5,117 nt of DNA from Candidatus Colwellbacteria bacterium RIFCSPHIGHO2_02_FULL_45_17 (GCA_001817685.1 MHIV01000001.1:1-5117), one strand, 5' to 3'; counted from the first letter of the stretch, positions 1 through 4,939 are shown. Numbers and translations: made by a program. Notes: generated by a model from the sequence alone, not told the origin.

Positions 1-186
1 GAGAATGTTATAAAAAGAGAGACCGAAGGCTCCGGCCTCGGGCTTTTTATCACAAAAAACATTATAAATCGTCACGGCGGGACAATTCGCGCAGAATCAG
101 TTATCGACCGGGGCACAACGTTCTACTTTACGCTTCCAACCGACTCAAGACTTATACCACCGAAAGAAGTCGGACTCGGAATATAA
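1..186 (+). CDS. C-terminal end of a sensor histidine kinase (partial, start outside window)
   Basis: Frame 1 is open from the first base to a TAA at 184-186 and gives 61 residues. They match the end of a GHKL ATPase (HATPase_c) domain: EGSGLGLFITKNI (residues 9-21) is the G2 glycine box of the ATP lid, followed by HGGTIRAES and GTTFYFTLP, the usual last strands of histidine-kinase catalytic domains. The kinase would bind ATP and phosphorylate its own histidine, then pass the phosphate to a response regulator. The sensor part, the H box and the N box lie upstream of the window, so signal and partner are unknown. About 17 residues follow the core, with no further domain. The gene ends 11 nt before the thymidylate kinase ATG, so the two may be cotranscribed. 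Confidence 0.85.
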   Translation, partial: ENVIKRETEGSGLGLFITKNIINRHGGTIRAESVIDRGTTFYFTLPTDSRLIPPKEVGLGI

Positions 187-197
187 AAACCATCAAT

Positions 198-884
198 ATG
201 AAAAGAGGAAAATTCATCGTTATCGAAGGCTCGGACGGCACAGGGAAAACAACGCAGTTTACATTACTAAGGGACCGGCTAAGGAAAGAAGGACAAGATA
301 TAGCGGAATTCGACTTCCCTCAATACGGTAATCCGTCGGCGCATTTTGTCGAGGAGTATCTAAGGGGTAGCTATGGAACGCTCGAAGAACTCGGGCCATA
401 TAAGGCATCGCTGTTTTTTGCGCTGGATAGATTCGAAGCATCTCACAAAATACGCAAGGAATTGAACGATGGAAAAATAGTTGTTAGCAACAGGTACGTC
501 GGTTCAAATATGGGACATCAGGGAGGGAAGATTAGCTCGAGCGAGGAAAGAAAAGAATATTTTATGTGGGTGGATAAAATTGAATTTGAGATACTAGGGA
601 TTCCAAGGCCAGACTTGAGTATAGTTCTCCACATTCCCGCAGACATCGCACAGCACTTAGTCGATGAAAAGGGACCCAGAAATTACGTTGGTGGAGCGAA
701 AAGGGACCTACACGAAGAGAGCCTCGATCATCTTAAAAATTCAGAGAAAACATATCTGGAAATAACCGAGTTATTTCCCGAGCGATTTACCATCATAAGT
801 TGTATGGACAAAGGGTCCCTTATGGACAAGGAGGTAATTCATGAGAAGGTGTGGAAATTGGTAGCGGAAGAAATCGGGCTTTAG
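198..884 (+). CDS. tmk: Thymidylate (dTMP) kinase
   Basis: This 228-aa P-loop kinase should phosphorylate dTMP to dTDP with ATP, supplying dTTP for DNA synthesis in the cytosol. The N-terminus GKFIVIEGSDGTGKTTQ (residues 4-20) is the typical thymidylate-kinase Walker A (G11-T19). FPQYGNP (40-46) and ALDRFEASH (75-83) match substrate-contact segments. VSNRYVGSNMGHQGGK (96-111) sits where most family members have DRY..S..AYQ, here with Asn98 in place of the usual Asp. RNYVGGAKRDLHEES (161-175) is the probable lid. Length is close to the family's roughly 200-230 aa. The ATG at 198 places the P-loop at the normal distance from the N-terminus. No Shine-Dalgarno sequence is visible, and a TATAAA at 182-187 is only a weak promoter candidate. 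The neighbour holA is also a replication gene. The fold and family are clear; dTMP specificity is inferred from the family. Confidence 0.88.
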   Translation: MKRGKFIVIEGSDGTGKTTQFTLLRDRLRKEGQDIAEFDFPQYGNPSAHFVEEYLRGSYGTLEELGPYKASLFFALDRFEASHKIRKELNDGKIVVSNRYVGSNMGHQGGKISSSEERKEYFMWVDKIEFEILGIPRPDLSIVLHIPADIAQHLVDEKGPRNYVGGAKRDLHEESLDHLKNSEKTYLEITELFPERFTIISCMDKGSLMDKEVIHEKVWKLVAEEIGL

Positions 885-902
885 TGGGCAGGGGGCAATA
901 CT

Positions 903-925
903 AGGCAGCCGCATAGGCTGCCTTT
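903..925 (+). terminator. Hairpin with short T run after tmk
   Basis: A perfect 8-bp stem, AGGCAGCC (903-910) and GGCTGCCT (916-923), has a 5-nt loop, GCATA, and is followed by TT then ATAATT. It lies 19 nt after the tmk stop and suits a weak intrinsic terminator for the upstream + strand genes. The T run is short and merges into a TATAAT box for the next gene, so termination may be partial. Confidence 0.55.
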
Positions 926-930
926 ATAAT
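925..930 (+). promoter_or_regulatory. -10 box TATAAT for a leaderless holA transcript
   Basis: A perfect TATAAT ends 6 nt before the holA ATG at 937. A transcript started 6-8 nt after the box would begin at or next to the start codon and have no 5' leader, which fits the absence of any Shine-Dalgarno sequence. The -35 position falls in the terminator hairpin and does not resemble TTGACA, so the assignment rests on the -10 alone. Confidence 0.45.
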
Positions 931-936
931 TAGTGC

Positions 937-1713
937 ATGTTGATTACTCTCTACGGGCCAGACTCCTACAGGCGTATAAAGAAGCTAGACGAGATTATAG
1001 GGATTTATCGAGACAAATATACCGGCCTCTCATATGAGCGAATCGATGTATCGCTCGACGGCTCGCTCAAAAGCCTAAAGAATATTGCGAGCACTCGCTC
1101 AATGTTCGATCCAGTACGGCTTATTGTTGTCGATAGCCCCCTTGAGGCCGAAGACCAAAAAGAGCTAAGGGCCATCTTAAAATCGAACACAGAGAACAAA
1201 GAGCTCACTATTGTAATAAACTCGCTACAAAAACCGCCGGCAACTTATAAATTTTTATATGAGAAACCCGCTTCGGCCCAGGAGTTTCCGGCTCTGAAAG
1301 GAGAAGGCCTAAACACACTCATAAAACAACTCGCAGATGAATACGGAGTGAAAATTGATACACGGACAAGGGGTGTGCTTATAGATCTTTTCGGAAGCAA
1401 TACATGGGGATTGGCAACTGAGATCGAACAATTTTCTCTGGGAAAAGCGCAAGACATCGAAGCGCGCCCAGCCGCTGACTACTTTCAGCTTATAAGTACG
1501 CTAAAACGCGGCTACAGCGCGAGAGAGCGCGTTATAGCACTCGAGCTAATTCTAAGCGAAAGAAAAGATGAGCCAGCTAGGGTATTTAACAGCCTCGCCT
1601 ATCGCCTATCGAATAACAAGGAGGCAAATCGATTCGCCGACTACGACGTAGCTATTAAGTCTGGAAAACTAGAATACGAAGAAATTTTATTAGACTTGGC
1701 TCTCGGCTCCTGA
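937..1713 (+). CDS. holA: DNA polymerase III subunit delta
   Basis: This 258-aa protein fits the delta subunit of the clamp loader, which opens the beta sliding clamp during loading onto primed DNA. The start LITLYGPDSYRRIKKL (2-17) matches the family's N-terminal LYG.DSY opening. VRLIVVDSP (60-68) and LTIVINS (90-96) are core strands. FGSNTWGLATEIEQFSLG (152-169) corresponds to the segment where most homologues have D...L..E..KL. YDVAIKSGKLEYEEILLDLAL (236-256) is the C-terminal collar signature near the usual D..IK.GK. It is short compared with E. coli HolA (343 aa), having a small middle region and collar. No Shine-Dalgarno sequence is seen; the start is set by family alignment and the TATAAT box. 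The last 24 bp overlap the end of rpsT on the other strand. holA next to rpsT is a common bacterial arrangement, which supports the call. Confidence 0.85.
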   Translation: MLITLYGPDSYRRIKKLDEIIGIYRDKYTGLSYERIDVSLDGSLKSLKNIASTRSMFDPVRLIVVDSPLEAEDQKELRAILKSNTENKELTIVINSLQKPPATYKFLYEKPASAQEFPALKGEGLNTLIKQLADEYGVKIDTRTRGVLIDLFGSNTWGLATEIEQFSLGKAQDIEARPAADYFQLISTLKRGYSARERVIALELILSERKDEPARVFNSLAYRLSNNKEANRFADYDVAIKSGKLEYEEILLDLALGS

Positions 1714-1977
1714 TACAGAAGCTTTCTTAAGCCTCAAGGACAACCGTGACTTTAAACGGCTCGATTTATTTTTTTTGATAACTCCGGTCTTCGCCGCTTT
1801 GTCTAACACCTTAAAAACCGCCTGAAGTTGACTCTTCGTATCTTCCAAATTACCACTAGCGACAGAAGTCTCGAACTGCTTAATAGTTTTCCTTATACTT
1901 CTTCTTACGGAAAGGTTTCTCACTCTTCGCGCCTCGCTCTGGCGGAGAGCTTTCTTCGCCGATGTTGTTCTGGGCAT
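1690..1977 (-). CDS. rpsT: 30S ribosomal protein S20
   Basis: This 95-aa, very basic protein matches S20, which binds 16S rRNA early in small-subunit assembly. The N-terminus MPRTTSAKKALRQSEARR (1-18) and the later DKAAKTGVIKKNKSSRLKSR (59-78) are the two family signatures. It is slightly longer than usual because of a tail, KASVSGAESQV, which is encoded in the stretch overlapping the end of holA. The ATG is fixed by the conserved MP..SAKK start. There is no Shine-Dalgarno; the bases just before the ATG are pyrimidine-rich (CTCCTGAAAT). A promoter with good spacing lies directly upstream, giving a leader of only a few nucleotides. No terminator hairpin is seen after the stop, which lies inside holA. 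Confidence 0.95.
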   Translation of the reverse strand: MPRTTSAKKALRQSEARRVRNLSVRRSIRKTIKQFETSVASGNLEDTKSQLQAVFKVLDKAAKTGVIKKNKSSRLKSRLSLRLKKASVSGAESQV

Positions 1978-1990
1978 ATTTCAGGAGTTC

Positions 1991-2019
1991 AGTATGGAGG
2001 CGAGATAGACTGAAGTCAA
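1991..2019 (-). promoter_or_regulatory. Probable sigma70-type promoter of rpsT
   Basis: Read on the minus strand, TTGACT (plus 2014-2019, 5/6 to TTGACA) is followed by an exact 17-nt spacer and CATACT (plus 1991-1996, 4/6 to TATAAT). The rpsT ATG is 13 nt beyond the -10 box, so the leader would be about 6 nt. The -35 box starts immediately after the inverted repeat at 2020-2082. Confidence 0.6.
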
Positions 2020-2082
2020 CCCCATAACCAATTGAGGATATAAGCCAAAGCTCGAAGAGCACATCCTCGATTAGTTATGGGG
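2020..2082. repeat. Long inverted repeat between yraN and rpsT
   Basis: The left arm CCCCATAACCAATTGAGGAT (2020-2039) and the right arm ATCCTCGATTAGTTATGGGG (2063-2082) are complementary at 18 of 20 positions, around a 23-nt loop. One of the two mismatches becomes a G-U wobble in RNA from either strand. Within the loop, GCTC-GAA-GAGC (2050-2060) could form a small extra hairpin. No T run follows on either strand, so it is not a standard terminator. It starts 7 nt after the yraN stop and ends exactly at the rpsT -35 box. It could be a 3'-end stabilising structure for yraN, an operator at the rpsT promoter, or a small mobile repeat. Confidence 0.75.
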
Positions 2083-2089
2083 CAATCCA

Positions 2090-2452
2090 TCAAATATTCT
2101 CGTAATGCTTCACTTCCGCATTCTCTCCGCTAATAGTTATGGCGAGTAGATCTATCCGCCACCCTCTTTTGATTAGCTTACCCTCCTGGCTATTGGCGTA
2201 TAGCTCAGCGGTTCTTTGCAGACGTGCCAACTTCGATCTTGTTAGATGTTCCTCCGGTTCTACATATGGGTCGGGTCCCGTTATGGCCTTGACCTCGACA
2301 AAAACAAGCACTTTCTGTGGAGAAACTGCGATAATATCAATTTCGCCCCACTTCTCGCGGTAATTGCGCTCAACGATCCTATACCGATTCTTCTTCAAAA
2401 ACCTTACGGCAATATCCTCCCCAAGTTTTCCGGTTTCCGATTGCCGGGTCAT
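2090..2452 (-). CDS. yraN: UPF0102 / YraN family nuclease-like protein
   Basis: This 120-aa protein belongs to the YraN (UPF0102) family, which has a restriction-endonuclease-like fold and is suspected of acting on DNA; its cellular role is not settled. TGKLGEDIAVRFLKKN (7-22) is the family opening. GEIDIIA (36-42) and FVEVKA (51-56) supply the E37, D39, E53 and K55 pattern of PD-(D/E)XK nucleases, and WRIDLLAI (98-105) is the last conserved strand. The frame stays open upstream to an ATG at 2549-2551, but those 33 extra residues look nothing like the family and run through an inverted repeat. The ATG at 2450-2452 puts GKLGED close to the N-terminus, as usual. A TACAAT box ends 6 nt before this ATG, supporting the short form. 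The gene ends 7 nt before a long inverted repeat. Confidence 0.85.
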   Translation of the reverse strand: MTRQSETGKLGEDIAVRFLKKNRYRIVERNYREKWGEIDIIAVSPQKVLVFVEVKAITGPDPYVEPEEHLTRSKLARLQRTAELYANSQEGKLIKRGWRIDLLAITISGENAEVKHYENI

Positions 2453-2458
2453 ATGGCA

Positions 2459-2464
2459 ATTGTA
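2459..2464 (-). promoter_or_regulatory. -10-like TACAAT upstream of yraN
   Basis: On the minus strand TACAAT (5/6 to TATAAT) ends 6 nt before the chosen yraN ATG, the same geometry as TATAAT before holA. The region about 17 nt further up holds only weak T/A-rich candidates (around 2480-2487) for a -35 box. It would give a leaderless transcript. An AGAAGGG 13 nt from the ATG is too far away to act as a good ribosome-binding site. Confidence 0.35.
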
Positions 2465-2515
2465 GCCCTTCTGCTGGTGTTTAAAAGATGTGGACGAATG
2501 AGCCTCCGGTGTTCT

Positions 2516-2554
2516 ACAATAAAAGTGTTTCACCGCGTAACACTTTATCATTGT
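2516..2554. repeat. Hairpin in the divergent yraN / LAGLIDADG intergenic region
   Basis: AAAGTGTT (2522-2529) pairs perfectly with AACACTTT (2539-2546) across a 9-nt loop. ACAAT (2516-2520) then pairs with ATTGT (2550-2554) after a small asymmetric internal loop. The right arm runs into the first TTGTAAATTGTGAAAC copy, and GTTTCAC (2527-2533) in the left arm and loop is the reverse complement of the GTGAAAC end of that repeat. This may be an operator shared by the two divergent genes or one edge of the LAGLIDADG insertion. No T run follows. Confidence 0.5.
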
Positions 2555-2596
2555 AAATTGTGAAACATTCTGGAGTGGCTCTGTAAATTGTGAAAC
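2551..2596 (+). repeat. Two direct copies of TTGTAAATTGTGAAAC before the LAGLIDADG gene
   Basis: Copy 1, TTGTAAATTGTGAAAC, is at 2551-2566. Copy 2 at 2581-2596 is identical apart from its first base (C). Their starts are 30 nt apart, close to three helical turns, and copy 2 ends one base before the ATG at 2598. The space usually used for a ribosome-binding site and -10 box is therefore occupied by repeat, suggesting a protein-binding site that controls the gene, or a duplicated recognition site. Confidence 0.8.
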
Positions 2597-2597
2597 A

Positions 2598-3041
2598 ATG
2601 CTTGAAAGAAAACTAACAAATGACTATATAAGAGGGCTAATAGACGGAGAAGGCACGTTTACATTTACGACAAGCAGAAATTACGCTGGGGTAAAGATAA
2701 AAGTTCCCGCGTTTCAGCTGAGAATGCACATAAGAGACCTGGATCTAGTCGAAGGCGTGAGGGACCATTTGGGCTTGAAAAGTAAGGTATATACATATCA
2801 TCACCCTGGTAAGGATGGAGCAAATAGAGGACCATACGCCATGCTTATAGTTAGAGAGATCGGGAATCTTAAAAACACCATAATCCCATTCTTTTATAAC
2901 AAATTAGCAGGCCACAAAGCTACCCAATTTATGGAGTGGCTAGAAAATATCAGGGACGATCCAATGGTTCCAAAAACCTACGATATACTGTATCGACTCC
3001 ATGAGAATGGATATTATGCCAAAAATCCCAAATTCGACTAG
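2598..3041 (+). CDS. Free-standing LAGLIDADG-family homing endonuclease-like protein
   Basis: This 147-aa protein carries one LAGLIDADG motif, YIRGLIDGEGTFTF (10-23), in which E18 sits at the position of the metal-binding catalytic acid. A later segment, LKNTIIPFFYNKLAGHKATQFMEWLE (91-116), is typical of single-motif family members. One motif implies a homodimer cutting, or only binding, a near-palindromic DNA site. It lies between the intact genes yraN and uppS, with no sign of an interrupted host gene, so it is not inside a detectable intron or intein. The ATG at 2598 leaves the usual short N-terminus before the motif. No Shine-Dalgarno exists; a 15-nt repeat sits directly before the ATG. 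Two repeat copies lie on each side, suggesting that the gene travels with them or that its product binds them. Some single-motif relatives are regulators rather than nucleases, so nuclease activity is not certain. Confidence 0.8.
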   Translation: MLERKLTNDYIRGLIDGEGTFTFTTSRNYAGVKIKVPAFQLRMHIRDLDLVEGVRDHLGLKSKVYTYHHPGKDGANRGPYAMLIVREIGNLKNTIIPFFYNKLAGHKATQFMEWLENIRDDPMVPKTYDILYRLHENGYYAKNPKFD

Positions 3042-3042
3042 T

Positions 3043-3119
3043 TTGTAAATTGTGAAACTTTTGTCCCGAAAAGTAGCACAATTTGTGAATTTTTTGGCTT
3101 ACCTTGTAAATTGTGAAAC
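3043..3119 (+). repeat. Two further direct copies of TTGTAAATTGTGAAAC after the LAGLIDADG gene
   Basis: TTGTAAATTGTGAAAC occurs at 3043-3058, starting 1 nt after the stop codon, and again at 3104-3119. Both go on with TTTT, so 20 bases are shared. The spacing is 61 nt, twice the 30-nt spacing of the upstream pair. Between them, AATTTGTGAAT (3080-3090) matches the AAATTGTGAAA core at 9 of 11 positions and may be a decayed middle copy. The set is in the same orientation as the upstream pair. Confidence 0.8.
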
Positions 3120-3159
3120 TTTTTGATCGAAGTCCGAAAATTAGGCGGAATCATCCAGA

Positions 3160-3213
3160 TGTGGACAACCTTCTTGATATTATGTCAAGAACGTGTTGAT
3201 AAGCTGTTGACAA
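3160..3213. other. Cluster of three DnaA-box-like nonamers
   Basis: TGTGGACAA (3160-3168), TGTTGATAA (3194-3202) and TGTTGACAA (3205-3213) match the complement of the DnaA box TTATCCACA (TGTGGATAA) at 8, 8 and 7 of 9 positions, all in one orientation. They lie in a gene-free 198-nt stretch next to the repeats and a hairpin. No dnaA, dnaN or other usual oriC neighbour is present, and none of the boxes is perfect, so this may be a chance cluster or part of the repeat-bearing element. Confidence 0.3.
3171..3191. repeat. Short perfect inverted repeat TTCTTGA-N7-TCAAGAA
   Basis: TTCTTGA (3171-3177) and TCAAGAA (3185-3191) are perfect complements around TATTATG. There is no T run on either side, so a protein-binding palindrome is likelier than a terminator. 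It lies between the first and second DnaA-box-like sites. Confidence 0.5.
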
Positions 3214-3232
3214 CTATCCTAATTACTTGTGC

Positions 3233-3254
3233 AAAAAGGTTATTTTCCCAACCT
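3233..3254 (-). terminator. Weak intrinsic terminator overlapping the uppS stop codon
   Basis: On the minus strand AGGTT (plus 3250-3254), an 8-nt loop and AACCT (plus 3237-3241) are followed by a run of T (plus 3233-3237). The uppS stop codon lies in the loop and second arm. The stem is only 5 bp and partly AT, so it is a modest candidate for the end of the tRNA-methyltransferase-uppS unit. Confidence 0.3.
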
Positions 3255-3956
3255 GCGCTCTCTTTTGGAATAATCTTTGAGAGCCGCAAGAAACTCTTTT
3301 CTACCGAAGTCTGGCCAGAGCGTATTTGTAAAATAGTACTGGCTGTAGCGTGTGTGCCACATCATAAAGCCAGTGCTATTGTGCGGATCTTCCTCGACGC
3401 CGGTGCGTATCAGTAAGTCTACGGGCGGGAGGTTCGCGGTCCAGAGGTGTTTATGAAGGGCAGCATCAGACACCCCGCCTTTTTTCTCTTTCTTAAGGCT
3501 CGTTATAGCGGCAAGCATCTCACGATCCCCATTGTATCCGGCAAGCGCAGTGAGAACGTGCCTCCTGTGTTTTGCCGTCTTTTTATGCGCCCGATTAATT
3601 AACTCGATCGTTTTTGGTTCGAGTAGTTTCTTCCACTCACCAAGGAACTGTATGCGGATCCCGTTTTTATACGTGCGATCGTCATTCAAGGTTTTTTCTA
3701 TAAGCTGTCTATACGCCTTATTGAGCATTGTGATCTCAGTCTTCGATCGCTTAGTTAAGTTGTCATATGAACCAACCCAGAGCGTGACATATTTAACCCC
3801 CGCATCGACTGCTGTCTGCATTACATCCTCGGCGTTTTTACCAATACCAGCAAAGTGACCCTCCCATGGCCTAAGGCTCCGCTTGCGCGCCCATCTGCGA
3901 TTGCCGTCAAGGATCATCGCGACATGGCGCGGCAAAAGAAGAGATTCTTCGTTCAT
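3240..3956 (-). CDS. uppS: Divergent cis-prenyltransferase (polyprenyl diphosphate synthase, UppS family)
   Basis: This 238-aa protein fits the Z-type prenyltransferases that add isopentenyl diphosphate to an allylic primer, normally making the C55 undecaprenyl carrier for the cell wall. HVAMILDGNRRWARKR (11-26) contains the catalytic Asp (D17, E. coli D26), followed by GH (33-34), YNGDREM (141-147), DLLIRTG (180-186) and WPDF (214-217). Several pocket positions differ from E. coli UppS by my alignment: FSSENWNR becomes GSYDNLTK (62-69), the RISNF segment becomes a longer DPHNSTGF (190-197) without the pyrophosphate-binding Arg200, and the metal ligand Glu213 becomes Gln206. It could therefore make a different chain length or use another primer. 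It begins 9 nt after the methyltransferase stop, with no separate ribosome-binding site, and is clearly its operon partner. The usual neighbours frr and cdsA are absent. Family call is firm; product is inferred. Confidence 0.85.
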   Translation of the reverse strand: MNEESLLLPRHVAMILDGNRRWARKRSLRPWEGHFAGIGKNAEDVMQTAVDAGVKYVTLWVGSYDNLTKRSKTEITMLNKAYRQLIEKTLNDDRTYKNGIRIQFLGEWKKLLEPKTIELINRAHKKTAKHRRHVLTALAGYNGDREMLAAITSLKKEKKGGVSDAALHKHLWTANLPPVDLLIRTGVEEDPHNSTGFMMWHTRYSQYYFTNTLWPDFGRKEFLAALKDYSKRERRLGK

Positions 3957-3965
3957 AGAGATATT

Positions 3966-4835
3966 CTAGTGTTCCGCGGGAATCTTATCAAATACAAAGA
4001 GTGTGTAGCTCAATGAGTTGTTTTTGTATCCCTTAATGAAGTATTTTTCGGAACTAGTTGCGTTTCTAGATTTATGTCTAAATTCCCAGTACGGAAGCGA
4101 TTTCTTGGTCAGATCAATAGCTCTCTTTAGTTGCCACCCAGCAGTCATTGCTGCGCGAGTATAGTCATTCTTGGAATGAATATCAGTGATATAGTGCTTG
4201 TCTATTGCGTATTTAATTCGTTCCCCGTCTTTGTGGAGTCCGCTTCGACTTGTCCAGGCGATTACAACCATTCGCGCGCTAGGTTTTGTAACCCTGCTAA
4301 ACTCACTAAACATCGGCCCAAGGTCCATGGCCGGAATGTGTTCTGTGCTCTCACATGCCCAGATCGTATCAAATATGTTATTGCGTACGTGAGCGAGGTC
4401 CAAGATATTTCCGCAGTGAAACTTAACTTCATCAGAAACGCCATATTCTTTAGCGGCGTGATTTGCAAACAAAACTTGCTTTTTCGAAATGGTGTATCCG
4501 TCGATGCGATATCCCAACTTTCTATTAATGAGAATTGCAGACCCCCCCGCGCCACTTCCTGCGTCAAGCACTCGTTTCTTGCTGGATGAACTGCCTAAAT
4601 ATTTCATCCCGAAAGAGACCAGGTTTTTTTCTAGCTTATGTATAAGGTCCAACTCGCCATCCTCTCCCAAGCCGCCCCCTTTAACGCGGCTAATGTCGCG
4701 GGGAGACAACACGATTCCGCTATGATTAAGAAAAATATTATCGTCCCTAGCAAGCTTTTTGTTAAGTCCCGAAGCGGTTTTCTCGTCATAAATCCCTGCA
4801 AGCCTATCAAACAACTTATTTTGTGTTTTTCTCAT
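3966..4835 (-). CDS. SAM-dependent methyltransferase resembling prenyl-diphosphate C-methyltransferases
   Basis: This 289-aa class I methyltransferase has motif I, VLDAGSGAGGSA (89-100), then GYTISKKQVLFANHAAKEYG (113-132), where a family acidic residue is replaced by the YTIS..Q pattern found in sterol and terpene methyltransferases. CESTEHI (161-167), DIHSKNDYTRAAM (218-230), DLTKKSLPYWEFR (241-253) and FIKGYKNNSLSYTLFVFDK (266-284) closely resemble, from memory, geranyl diphosphate 2-C-methyltransferase, where the Glu equivalent to E162 lies by the substrate alkene. That enzyme adds a methyl group to an allylic prenyl diphosphate. FLNHSGIV (35-42) matches the N-terminal lid. The next gene in the operon is a cis-prenyltransferase, which makes a prenyl substrate plausible. 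The ATG at 4833-4835 begins 28 nt after tRNA-Val, with no clear Shine-Dalgarno or promoter, so it may be cotranscribed with the tRNAs. Alternatives are a sterol- or quinone-type methyltransferase. Confidence 0.75.
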   Translation of the reverse strand: MRKTQNKLFDRLAGIYDEKTASGLNKKLARDDNIFLNHSGIVLSPRDISRVKGGGLGEDGELDLIHKLEKNLVSFGMKYLGSSSSKKRVLDAGSGAGGSAILINRKLGYRIDGYTISKKQVLFANHAAKEYGVSDEVKFHCGNILDLAHVRNNIFDTIWACESTEHIPAMDLGPMFSEFSRVTKPSARMVVIAWTSRSGLHKDGERIKYAIDKHYITDIHSKNDYTRAAMTAGWQLKRAIDLTKKSLPYWEFRHKSRNATSSEKYFIKGYKNNSLSYTLFVFDKIPAEH

Positions 4836-4863
4836 ATGGGCTGTGTGATGAAATCAATATGTG

Positions 4864-4939
<76 letters not shown>

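Noticed and set aside
1005..1457. Minus-strand open frames opposite holA
   Set aside because: HolA motifs on the plus strand explain the sequence, and the antisense translations look low-information and Ser-rich.
1711..1713. UGA recoded as glycine (Gracilibacteria/SR1 code)
   Set aside because: holA and yraN end at TGA exactly where their families end, and no conserved gene here needs TGA read as an amino acid.
2453..2551. Longer yraN start at the ATG complementary to 2549-2551
   Set aside because: The 33 added residues have no family resemblance and read through a hairpin and the repeat region; the ATG at 2450-2452 fits the family N-terminus.
2139..2563. Plus-strand open frames opposite yraN
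   Set aside because: They are the complement of a recognisable gene and their translations show no family motif.
2598..3041. LAGLIDADG gene as part of a group I intron or intein
   Set aside because: Both flanking genes, yraN and uppS, appear complete, and no split host gene or splice motifs were recognised.
2551..3119. CRISPR-like array from the TTGTAAATTGTGAAAC repeats
   Set aside because: The repeats are short (16 nt), only four in number, unevenly spaced (30, 462 and 61 nt), interrupted by an ORF, and no cas gene is present.
3123..3858. Plus-strand open frames opposite uppS
   Set aside because: They lie over the conserved UppS motifs on the other strand and have no recognisable features or start signals.
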